From: Anthostomella pinea
Taxonomy: Eukaryota; Ascomycota; Sordariomycetes; Xylariales; Xylariaceae
Length of the DNA stretch: 64,000 bases
NCBI GenBank assembly: GCA_963556695.1
Contig: CAUWAG010000020.1
Location: forward strand, 5,146,001 to 5,210,000
Direction of reading: 5' to 3'
The position numbers were made by a program, and so were the translations under genes. The notes under the pieces were generated by a model that worked only from the letters and a program-made list of their open reading frames with translations, did not search any database and had not been told where the DNA came from. Numbering within the stretch: the first letter of the stretch is position 1; each line of letters opens with the position of its first letter. Below are positions 11,196 to 21,704 of this stretch, piece after piece.

Positions 11196-13192
11196 ATGGA
11201 AACACCTGCGAATCCGAATATGGCCGGGGGAGGCGCTGGCGAGCGGAAGATCCGTGTTGGCATCCTCGGCGCTGGCATCGCCGGTACCAGTCTCGCCATC
11301 GGACTGCTCCAGAACCCGTGTCTCGACGTCCGCGTCTTCGAGTCGTACCCCGGCATTGGGGTGCGCGGGTCGGGTCTCGCGCTGCAGTGAGTACCTATAT
11401 CCTCCCGGGTTCCTCTTTTACCCCTTGACTGTCGTGCACTGCCATGAGACCCGTCATCATACTCAACCCCTCAACCTGCGTCCAGAGCCAAGGCCAGAGC
11501 CCCCAAGCCAACCCAAACCCAATCCCAAACTCTCTCGCATGAAGTAAGGAAGCAAGCAGAGGGCATGTACACTGACCGGGAATCGCAGCGGCAACGCCAT
11601 CCGCGCCATGGACACCATCTCCCCCCTCATCAAGGCCGCCTACTTCCGCAAGTCGCACTACATGGCCGGCGAGGAGTCCGTCGAGATGGCGACGCAGTTC
11701 ATCCTCGGCGCGGGCCCGGACGCCGGCACGCTGGTCGCGGAGCTCGGCCGCGCACGGGGTCGCAGAACCGTCCATCGCGCGCACTTCATCGAGGGTTTGC
11801 TGGAGGACACGCCGGGGTTGAAGGCGCGCGTGGGGTTTGGGATGAGGGCTGTGGAGATTTCGCAGAATCAGGATCAGGACGGAGGGGGAGAGGGAGAGGG
11901 AGAGGTGCAGGTGAAATTCGCTGACGGCACCACCGCTGCTTTTGATGTCGTCCTCGGCGCCGAGGGCGTCAAGAGTCTCAGCCGGCGTTATGTGCTTGGG
12001 CCCGGGCACCCGGCTGTGGAACCGGTGAATCACGATAGTTGGCGCGCTATCTATCGGCACGTGCCGATGGCCGAGGCGGCGGCGGCGCTGCCGCGGGCTT
12101 CTATTGAGCGTGTAAGGTGCTTTTGCACGCCGTTGGGGTATGGTACGTGTACCGGTGCTTTAGGAACATTCCCATTCCAAGACCACAAAGCCTCGTTTCC
12201 TCGGGTGGGGTTGCTAAAATTCTGATCTGTCATTGCCTATTCCGCTGCTGGAGGTAAGGCCCACCAAGTTGTAATGGACGAGACGACTAATTCGTAAGGT
12301 ACGCAGTGAACGGCATCCCGGTCGATCTGGGGAGGACTTATACCGTGGGCTGCTATTTGCGCGATGATAAGAGGACGGCTGCTGGCGGCTGGGGGTTGGG
12401 GGAGGCGTTTGATAAGGACGAGTGGAGCGAGTTTTCGGAGGATACTAGGGCGTTGGTTGAGGTGCGTTTTGGCGATTTGTGTTTTGTGCTTTTTGCGGTT
12501 TTGGTGTTGGTGGTGGTGGCTGTTGCTGTTCACTCAGGGGGTGGCTGCGTTACACCTGCCCCTTTCCCCTTTCCCCTTTCCCTGTTCCCCTATTCTCAGA
12601 TACCCCTTTTACGTTTTCCACCTGCCCCTCATCCCTTTCCCCGATTCCTTCTCCTCTTCTCCCACTTTTTAGCCTTGTCTCTTTCTTTACTTCTTGCCTT
12701 ACGAGATTTGACAATCGGTTGTCCGAGACCCCTTTCTAACGCGGACCTCCATAGCTGCTAGCAAAGAACCCCAGCGAAGACTGGAAGATCCAAGACCACG
12801 ATCCAGCACCGACATACGTGCGCGGCGGCGTAGCCATGCTCGGCGACGCCGCCCACGCCACCGCACCACACGCCGGCAACGGCGCCGCGCAGGCCCTCGA
12901 AGACGCCGCGGTGCTCACCGGGATCTTCGCGCTCGTGACGTCCGCATCGCAGATCGAGGCCGCGCTCGGCGCGTACGATGCCGTGCGCAGACCGCGGAGC
13001 CAGGAGGTCGTCCAGATCACGAGACGCTTTGGGAGGCTGTATACGAGGGATGTGGAGGATATCGATGTGGAGGATATGCGGAGGCAGATGCGCGAGGGGG
13101 GTGCGTTTACTAATGGCGTGGATATGGAGGCGCAGGTTAGGGATGGGGTTGAGGCGTTTTTGGGGCGGTTGGGCGGTGGAGTTGGGAAATAA
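11196..13192 (+). CDS. FAD-dependent aromatic monooxygenase (salicylate hydroxylase-like)
   Basis: Four exons, 11196-11386, 11589-12142, 12307-12461 and 12755-13192, encode 445 aa; all junctions keep frame. The N-terminal GILGAGIAGTSLA is the dinucleotide-binding GXGXXG fold of flavoprotein hydroxylases. VVLGAEGVKS is the position of the DG motif, with Glu in place of the usual Asp. Exon 4 carries VAMLGDAAHATAPHAGNGAA, the FAD ribityl-binding GD motif. The family uses NAD(P)H and O2 to hydroxylate or decarboxylate aromatic acids such as salicylate; substrate is inferred only at family level. Intron 3 (293 nt) contains a long C/T-rich tract (about 12555-12680). The gene converges on the lysozyme-like gene at 13735. 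Confidence 0.88.
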
Positions 13193-13734
13193 GAGGTTGG
13201 TTGGGCTGGGAGATTGCATTCCTGGCAATACCTCGGCTTCGGAGTGGTTTTGGAACTGGATCACAGACCCCTGTGTGAAGGGTCTAGGTTGGGATGGGCT
13301 ACTATATTCCAACGACGGTGATGGCGAAGACAAGAGGCCTCGTGGGTATATAGTAAGGATAGTATCCTTGGACATGAACTGTTTGTCAGGTAGAGAGGGG
13401 GGTCGGCGGACCTCCCTGGACGAGAGATTATCACTCCAGCGTTGGCTTCGTAAAGCAATGTTTAGAGTTCTAGAAGATGATATTGACTATGACGACCCAT
13501 GAGTTTTAGCTAGCAAGTAAGGAACGTCCACCCCCTATCTTTACAACAAGATAAAACCGAAATGAGCCCCAGCCGTCTATAAAAAAGAATGTCCAATTGT
13601 CCATCTGTCTAATATATAATAACCCCTACTCGTATTCACAGCCGTCTATCCAAAGAATGTCCAATTACCAATCTGCCCAATATACAATATTCCCTCCTAA
13701 TCTTCCTAGTCAGAGAAACTCCGAATGACTATCC
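13193..13734. other. convergent 3' intergenic region
   Basis: Between the converging monooxygenase and lysozyme-like genes; contains the imperfect direct repeat at 13571-13689. No gene seen. Confidence 0.6.
13571..13689. repeat. imperfect direct repeat, two copies about 50 bp
   Basis: Two copies beginning AGCCGTCTAT, at 13571-13620 and 13640-13689 (offset 69 bp). Both continue with AAGAATGTCCAATT and an AATATA-rich end, with scattered mismatches. Confidence 0.85.
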
Positions 13735-14402
13735 TTAGTTGGCGCGGCCGAGGAGACGGTTGGCGATGTCACTGACGTAGCTGGGGGTAGCACCCTTGCC
13801 ATCGCTGAGGTTGTCGGGGTTGACCGAGCCGGAGTTGTACTCTCGGAGTGCCTTGTAGATACAATCGGCCGTGTCGGTGTTCCCGAAGTCCTGGAGGTTC
13901 AGCTTGAAGTGCTGGGTTCCGGCGCGGACCATCGAGGTGATTTGGTCCTGTAAATTTTGTCAGAGGCTGAGATCGTTCTCGTGAGAAGCGTCGAGTCTTG
14001 CTGCGACTTACCTGAGAGAGACCGTGCTGGCCCGGGAAGCCGGGGCTGCCGTCACACTGCATAAGGCCGGCAGTACCATGGCCGTCGCCGTTGACTGTGG
14101 TCTGGACGCCGACGTTGCCGGTGCTCTCCTGCATGATGATGGCGAAGATGACACTGCAATTGTCAGTCAGATATGCGTTCTTCAATGTCAGATAAGGATA
14201 ACGGGAAGGGTACGACTTACCGCTCTTCGACACCAAGCTTGGCGCACTCGAGGACGGCGTTCCAGATGCGGCCGATGTCCTCGCCGGTGTCGCCGGTGGC
14301 AGCCATCTCAGACTTGTTGGCATTGAAAATTTCTTCGAAGGACTTCCATTGGCTCATGGGAGGGAAGCTCGAGGAGGGACCGGAGTAGCTGGTGAAACCC
14401 AT
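13735..14402 (-). CDS. lysozyme-like / SLT-type (GH23-like) small protein
   Basis: Three minus-strand exons, 14402-14221, 14153-14012 and 13947-13735 (introns 67 and 64 nt), encode 178 aa. Exon 2 carries IIMQESTGNVGV and, 14 residues on, GTAGLMQCDGSPG; the Glu-Ser pair followed by GLMQ is the signature of the transglycosylase SLT/goose-type lysozyme fold, where the Glu is catalytic. Exon 3 contains ALREYNSGSVNP, matching the family's conserved Tyr-Asn region near the C-terminus. Such enzymes cleave peptidoglycan; in a fungus this implies action on bacteria. The N-terminus (MGFTSYSGPSSSFPPMSQW) is hydrophilic and shows no signal peptide, so secretion would have to be unconventional. A GTTGT-rich repeat lies just upstream. 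Fold assignment is good; activity is inferred. Confidence 0.78.
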
Positions 14403-14440
14403 TCTGAAGGATTGGTAAAGTTGGTCTGAAGAAGGGATGC

Positions 14441-14483
14441 GTTGTGTGAAGTGTTGTGTTGTGTGTTGTGTGTTGTGTGTTGG
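14441..14483. repeat. GTTGTGT-rich low-complexity tract
   Basis: An irregular tandem of GTTGTGT/GTGT units (CA-rich on the minus strand), 40-80 bp upstream of the lysozyme-like start codon, so probably in its 5' leader or promoter. Confidence 0.85.
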
Positions 14484-17400
14484 ATGAGTTGCTGTTGTTA
14501 GGTTGGTGGTTTTGTTGTGTAGCTTTCTTCTTCCTTTGGCCATCCCGGTGCGTCCCTTTTATACTAATCTCCCAGTTTCTCTCGCTCCGCCACATTGACA
14601 ACATCTGTCCACGTTCTTCTGCCTCATTCGGCATCCTCACCCCCTTGTCGATGTGTGATGTGGGAGCTGAGCTTGAGCCTACCTCGTAAACAAGCGTGTG
14701 ACCAAACCTGATGAGCTCAGATTGTGGTCCGAGAAGCCCACATCACGTAATGCCCCCTATTGCGGAGCTGACGATGGAGCTGAGAATGATTTTTGTTGAC
14801 ATGTATTCGCCTCGCTGCCTATTGCGCTGACACCTGATGGGGCATACTCAGCCTTACCGCCTCATGGAGATGCCAGTAATCGTTGACTCACAGCATTGTA
14901 GCGGAAATGCCGTATGTCGAAGCTTACATCAGCGATATTCTTTCTTGATTCTTCCTCAAATGTCTATCACTCAGAGGCCAGACGCTTACAGAGGTCGTTC
15001 AATGCCTATACACAAGATGTACCATAGCAATTCATGTTTTCAAGCTAGATGATCTTGCCATTCAAAGCGTCCCAGCAACGTAGGTCATTACTAGATACAT
15101 CATACCCGTAACTAGGACTTGAGTGCGAATGGTACTGGACAAGTCCAGATTGGTGCGGATACGCGTCAACGGCCGAGCTGAACCTCTAGCTGGCACGTAT
15201 GGTGGAGACCGAGAAACTCCGCACATAGCCCTGTGAACCAGATGGCATCAGCAATACAGTCTAGCATTCAGCCACACATGCTACTTCTGGGGATGACTAG
15301 GTTGCATTGGTACGTTAAGGATTGCTGTCTATGGGTACAGCTGATTGATTACCCTTCATGTGTGCCGATTTGGGACAGGGCTATGCTATGAAGCTTGGCT
15401 GGATGAGATCAGCATCATACACAGATAAGCGAGACTCGACCTGCAGGCCGGATCGGGATTAGAAAACCGGTGTCAAGCCGGATTTAGTCATAGACTGTCG
15501 TGGTCGCTTACTCAAGGTAGAAACGTGGTGCTATTATTGGCTAAGTTTATCAGCTGACGGACAGTGGCGGACGTTCCCAGCCTTACCGCAATCCCTGGGG
15601 TACATGAGTTGAGATCAGCCGTTGGATTACCTACAAAAACTGACTGACGACATCATGAGAAAGCCAACGTGTCCCGTTTGGGGTAAAAGGTCATCAGTTC
15701 ACACGTTCATGTACTTCGGCTTGTCTGAGCCCCACACTACAGGACTTTTCCCTAGACTTTGGATGCAACAACGCTTTATCTCAGCTCCTCAGTAATGCTG
15801 GCATGACGAGTGCCTCCACGATGACCAAGTGAGCCATGCGAGGTGATCACCTCGTTCGTGGTTGCCTTCATGTCTAAGAATATGTCAGCCCACTGCAAAT
15901 AGGCAGTACTTCGCGATGTGCATGAACCGTACTGTTGCCGACTATCCCATGATCTAGAGTAGTATTGCGTTGAAGTAGCGGTAACCATGCTTAGTTGGGG
16001 CGGCTAGGAACACTTACATGAGGTGCAACTTCCCCCTCAGCTCTCACCGACTGACTTGATCGAAGAAGCTGAATTGGACAGTAGTCTGACTAAGTTGCTG
16101 TATAATATTCCATATCTTGCATAATCTGACCTCTTCGTCGCTATGATACAGCATTTATGGCCGCGTTGCACTGGTCCTACCTAATCCCGTCATTCCGCGC
16201 CAGGAACAAATTGATGTCAGTGTACTTTCTCCTGCCCGCACCTGCATATGGAACTGGGAGAGACGGGACATTACTAACAGGTGTGGAGCAGCGAAAACAC
16301 AGTCAGGTGGGCTTCAATCCCATATGGATTGCACTTTGGAAGCCATAGCCGGCGACCAAGGCAAATTTCGTAAACTGGTTCCACGACGGATCCTGCAATA
16401 TCTCCGAGATCTTTCCAATGATCATATGGTGCCTAAAAAACGGGTTCATATTCATCAACGTTCTCTAAAAGGAGCAGGTGTCCAGATGCTCAAAATCTGG
16501 TCATGGCCTATACAGAGTTTCTGGTTCCGCATCTTTGAGTACCGTGCTCTCTCCCTCGAGACTTGAACATTCACGACGGTCAACTTCCTCACGACGCCGG
16601 CCTGGTCCATTAGCATATGGTGCTTCGAAAGTAGTGGCGGTGACTATGCTAGCTCTAGCTGCGATTTCAATTATCTAGGATATGGTAGTCTTATGCATCA
16701 TCTGATTGCTTTGATATTGCTTTCAGGCCAGGACCCACGTCTGAGGCTTCTTCTGCCTCCCGAACACGCATAGCAAGCGGCAAAACGGAAAGCATGGCTT
16801 CAAAATACATCAGTATTTCTTGGAATGCCCAGTACCCAACACGCAACGTGAGAGAGTCTTCGGCACTGATGGTGCTTCAACACCGTCTTAATGCATGAGG
16901 CTTGGTACGAGTAAACTTTTTCTTTTTACCTTGTTACCGTTGACTTTATAATTATTTATCTTTTTTTACTTTTTTGCTATAATACGCCTTAGTATCGGGT
17001 TAGATGTATCGCAGCCGTTTGGCAACGGAGATCAATTGGTACATAGAACAATATGAAGCAGGGGTGAATAGCATTAAAGGTGGAGGTTCTTCCCAGAAAT
17101 AGTGTTCACCCAAAGGTCGAGCAGAAAGATTCGTTGCCTCGCGGAAAGAGGGAGTTCGAGATCTGCTCATGCAACCCCCATATCGCTGTTTAAGTGGGTA
17201 CTGATGTGGCTTTGTGGCTGCGCGGGTTCCACCAGGGTGGTTGGGTGGGTCGTGATGGAAAGTAAACAGAACGCGGTCCAGCAACCAATGAGATGACCCT
17301 GCCTAGAACACCAAGCAACCCGCCAACCCTCTGCTTCCCCAGTCCAGTCCTGTAAGCTGCATCCCACCTTCAATTGACAACCTCCCAGCCTCCATAGTAG

Positions 17401-17590
17401 AAGCAACTGTTGCTGCATAGTCTTCCATCTTGCACTCTTACGTTGAACACACCTCGCACTTTCGCGCAGCTCCTCAGAACAAGACACCGCGCCTTGAACC
17501 ACCCTCCTCTTCTCTGCGGAACCTGGACGCGACGCCGAACACGGTCCCCCATCGTAGCACGAACAACGCGACGCGACGGCTTTCGCAGTC
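14484..17590. other. 3-kb gene-poor stretch
   Basis: No frame with recognisable homology and no convincing splice structure. A very T-rich patch lies at about 16915-16985. The last 300-400 bp presumably hold the bir1 promoter and leader. A decayed transposon could be present but cannot be identified by eye. Confidence 0.5.
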
Positions 17591-20218
17591 ATGGAGTCGG
17601 ATGAGATAGCCGAGCAATACTATACACACGATGGACGATTGGCCTCCTTCTATTCCGCGCAACCAGTCACGCGTCGAATATCGAGCACGAAAGGCAGAGG
17701 AGCGCCAAAGGCGCTGTTCTCATGGCCGCATAGACAACTGAATCCAGAACACGTAAGTAACTACGCGCATCTTTCTGCTGAACACCTAAGTGCATGCTAA
17801 CATCGTCAAACAGTTTGCACGAGCTGGGTTTTTCTTTGCGCCTACCTCCGAATTCCGCGATAACACCGTATGTTTCCTCTGCCATAAAAATGTTGGTGGA
17901 TGGGAAGAGAACGACAACCCGTTCGAGGAGCACCTGCGACTGTCACCGCACTGCGGCTGGGCTGTTGTGGCCGGCATTGAGATCGGACTGGGAGACTATG
18001 GCATGGACGACCCTACGAGTTCAGAGATGCTCGACGCGCGCAAAGCTACCTTTGCGGAGAGATGGCCACACGAAGGGAAGAAAGGATGGAAATGCAAGAC
18101 CAAGCAGGTATGGACCCAGTGCAAAACGCCCCTACTTGCTTTGGCTAACCCGTAGTGTTGTAGCTTGCGGATGCGGGCTGGAAGTACACGCCAACCATTG
18201 ACTCTGATGACATGGCGACATGCACATACTGCCAGCTCGCCCTGGACGGGTGGGAACCCAAGGATAACCCCATGTGAGCCCTACGCGACCTCGTCTGCTT
18301 TGATCAATTACTGACGCACCACAGGGATGAACATTACCGACGGTCTCCGGACTGCCCATTCTTCAGTCTGATCAGCCAGTACAAGTCAGAACCAGCCAAG
18401 AAGAAGGGTAGGGCGAAAGGAGTTAGGGGCTCCAAAGCATCCCGTCTTTCCAGCCAGTCTGCGGCGACGGCGACATCCGATATGACATCGCTGCTTGATC
18501 ACCCAGCCAACCATGAAGATAGTGTCTTAACCACAACCTCGGTGATGACGCAAGGTGGTACCAAACGGGGCAGAGCCAAGAAGGGTACCACGGCCAAAGG
18601 GAAGAAGTCGAGGGCAAAGAAAGATGAAGCTGTCGAGGTGCTCGAGGACCCGCCAGATGAACAAGACGTGGTGCCACCTCCGCCACCGAAGCCTACTCGA
18701 GGACGGAAAAGAGCCAGCGACTCCGTCGAGGATTCCGTATTGATCAACGCCGAAGCGCCTGCACCGAAGAAACGAGCAACGCGTGGCCGAAGAAGCAATA
18801 CTGTTGATGCATCTGTCGTTGAGCAGCATCCTGACGTCAGTATTGCTGATACGGAGCCTGCACCAGTTCCAAAGACGAGAGGGAAGAAGGGCAAATCCAC
18901 TAATACCCGCAATACACGGAAGGCTTCCGTGGCATCGACAGTGTCTGCTGCTTCTCCACGTGTAGAGGATGGACACATGATGGATGACGAGGAGCTTGAC
19001 CGACAATTGCAAGCTGATATGGAACGCCCATTGTCTGATACTGAGGATATCGCTGCTGATTCTGACTCCGAGCGAAAGACGGTCCCGGCAAAAGCAAAGG
19101 GCAGAAAGCCTACTGCCAAGCGGAGTACTTCATCTCAGCTTGAAGACCAACCCAACGACCATGCCATGTTCGATCATGTGCCTCCCGAGATTGATGAAGC
19201 TGCTATCGACGCAGAGTTGAAAGCATTGGAAACCGAGATGGAGGCAGAACAAGGCGAAGCACTCCAGATCCCAAAGAAAGGTCGCAAGCCAGGTACCAGG
19301 AAAGCCTCGAAACAGACGACCACTAAAGCCAAGGAGAAGGCACCCGTTGAACCGACACCAGAACACGAGCCCCAAACCGTTCTTGAAGCCGAGGCGGTAG
19401 ATGAGCTAGCTGAAGGTCACGAAGTCAGCATTGTAAGCACCTCGACTGTTGTTCGAACTAGCTTGTCTTCAACTTCAGGTCCAAAGAAACGGGGACGACC
19501 TAGCAAGAAGGAGGCAGCTGCCCGATTGGCTTTGAAGGAAGCAGAGGAAGCAGAGGAAGCGGAGGCGGCTGTGCTAGCTGAAGCAGAGCCCGAGGAAGAG
19601 TCTGTATCCAAGACCCCGCCGACACCTGCACGGCTGGCTTCCAGTCAGAAGGCTGCAATATCACCAAGTACCGTCGAGTCACCTCCACGTAACAAATCTT
19701 TACCACCGCCCCCTCCCGAGTCTGATGAGCTTCAACCTCCGTCGACGCCAAAAGCCTTCATCTCTCCAGCCCCCGCCGCGAAGCAGGCGGCTGTTTCACC
19801 GTCTCAGTCGCCACAGTCTTCTGATGCGGAAAACCAGCCACCCTCTTCAAAGCCATCGAATACAGCCAGCAGTAATCGAACTGCATTGGCGCCTATCGCC
19901 GCCACACCTGTACGAACATCGCCTTCCAAGCGTAATGTGTTTGCTGGGCTCCAGAGCAGTCTTGCCTGGACAGCGGTTGATCTCGATCTGATCTTTGAAG
20001 ATTTGGACAAGGAGAATGCTACCGGATCTTCCAACTATTCCAAGAACGGTTTGGATCTTACCAGCCCGGAAAAGCGCATGTCGGTGGAAGAGTGGATTCA
20101 CTATAACGCCGGGCAAGCTGAGCAGAAGTTGAAGCATGAATGCGAGGCCATTGTGACCGCCTTTGAGAAGGAGGGAACAAGGGCTATGCAGTGCCTGGAA
20201 GGGCTTGTTGTCGAGTAA
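17591..20218 (+). CDS. bir1: BIR-domain chromosomal passenger protein Bir1 (survivin homologue)
   Basis: Exons 17591-17752, 17814-18107, 18164-18273 and 18325-20218 (introns 61, 56, 51 nt) encode 819 aa. Two tandem BIR zinc folds are visible: the first contains CFLC with HLRLSPHC, the second CTYC with HYRRSPDC, both fitting CX2C...HX6C. The middle is a long Lys/Ala/Pro/Ser-rich disordered region with AT-hook-like segments (KKRGRPSKK near the centre, TRGRKRAS, KRGRAKKG). The last 50 residues form a conserved helix (from SVEEWIHYNAGQ) that in fission yeast Bir1 relatives joins the passenger complex. Survivin-type proteins recruit Aurora B to centromeres by reading phosphorylated histone H3; fungal Bir1 proteins are much longer than survivin, as here. 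All junctions are supported by consensus splice sites. Confidence 0.95.
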
Positions 20219-21639
20219 GACCGGAGAGGACATGAGTTTGGACGTTTGTGAGGAGCATCTGATTTTGTTAGGATTAATGTTGGGACGACCGACGGGCATG
20301 GCCTTGTTTGACTATTATGACGATACACATTGGCGTTAGGGCTTGATTGTGGATGCTGGCGGTCAGGTATTCCATAGGCTGATGACTTGGAGCATGATAT
20401 TCAATGAAAACTACTCCTGCATAAAAGCATTTCGTCACAAATATTGAAGAACATATGCAAATGTGTACCATAAGATGCGGTTGTGGGATTGATACTCATC
20501 CCTCTATGGCTGGTAGCAGATGTTGCACCGAGAATTGCCTGGAAAACGGTCTGAGCATCGGCTCGACCTGCCATAATGCTTCATACACAACATGGTTGGC
20601 AATGTTCCTGTTCCTTATTCATATATAACCCTCAGGCACGGCCAAAAGGGGACAATCCCCAAACTCGGGAAGTACTGCACCAGGGTTTTCATGTAAGCAT
20701 TCTGGGGCTGGCTGTCTTGACAAGCTCGAGCAGCTTGTTGGGCTGATGTAGCGACTTGCAGCTATGAAGTGAAGATGATAATGTGGGCTTTGGAGGGACG
20801 GCGATATCACAGGTGACTCGGTGAGTATTGGGATCATAACATGTCTGCCGACATACCTGCTTGATGCTAGAAGCAGCCAAAATTGATTGATTGTGTTGGA
20901 TCCATGCGATTCCAGACTGCAAACCATCTATACCAGGACCCACATGTATGATTAGATAAGATAAGATAAGATAGTGGATTGAGAGGGCACTTGGCCAGAC
21001 CTTCGAGTCCAGCTAGATTCCTCTCAATCCAACCATCAGCAACATCATGACCTTGACCCCATACTCGAGTATTATGATTGATCGTTCAAGCCTGTTCCAA
21101 CAGATTGGTTGATTGATTGTATTTAACGTGGGGGATCGCTCCGTCAGTAGTGCAAACCACGCCTCCCAGAGCCTCTGCATCGCAGGGTTGTGGAGGTATC
21201 AAGATAATAAGTACAGTCAGTCCCGCTCACGAGCCCATCCGCGTTGTTGCGGCTGTATGACTTTGGGGTCATCCATCTGGTCCTTCAAGAACAGCTATCT
21301 ATCGGGGGCAGATTGATGAAAAGAACTTGCTCTTCTCAACAAATCTTGCCCATTCTGCGCTCCTCTCTCCCAAGTATTGTAAACAGGCTGTCCTAGGAGA
21401 GTACCTGGGCAGCAGTCAGTTTTTCCTAAGCCTCTTACAAAAGAAAATATGTTGTGATGTTTTCTTCTCACCGCAGCTGCAGTGGTTATTCGAGTCTGTA
21501 TGCCCAAAACGTTCATCATATCTAGTAAAGTCGCCATGTCCAGATCTGGCCGTTAGAAGTCTGTGTAGAGTGCTCCTTTCAAAAGATATAAGGTCCTTTT
21601 TAGTTATTGTATATGAGTATACTTCTTGATATCTAGGTT
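20219..21639. other. intergenic between bir1 and retrotransposon
   Basis: bir1 3' UTR followed by about 1.2 kb with no recognisable gene. Contains the GATAA tandem cluster at 20955-20974. Confidence 0.5.
20955..20974 (+). repeat. GATAA tandem cluster
   Basis: Three perfect GATAA units and one GATAG, head to tail. GATAA is the core of fungal GATA-factor sites, but with no gene start nearby a regulatory role is speculative. Confidence 0.8.
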
Positions 21640-21704
21640 CTGATTGGTCTTTCTACCATTGATTGAATTCTTTTTTATCTTTTTTTTTTGAGATCTCTCT
21701 TTAC

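Noticed and set aside
12758..13375. 205-aa minus-strand frame opposite the monooxygenase last exon
   Set aside because: It is the antisense of a GC-rich exon with clear homology on the plus strand; no family resemblance.
17167..17592. 141-aa minus-strand frame upstream of bir1
   Set aside because: Lies in the bir1 leader and promoter, no recognisable domain and no splice signals.
18499..19119. 206-aa minus-strand frame inside bir1
   Set aside because: Shadow of a low-complexity coding region; Ser/Gly-rich with no homology.
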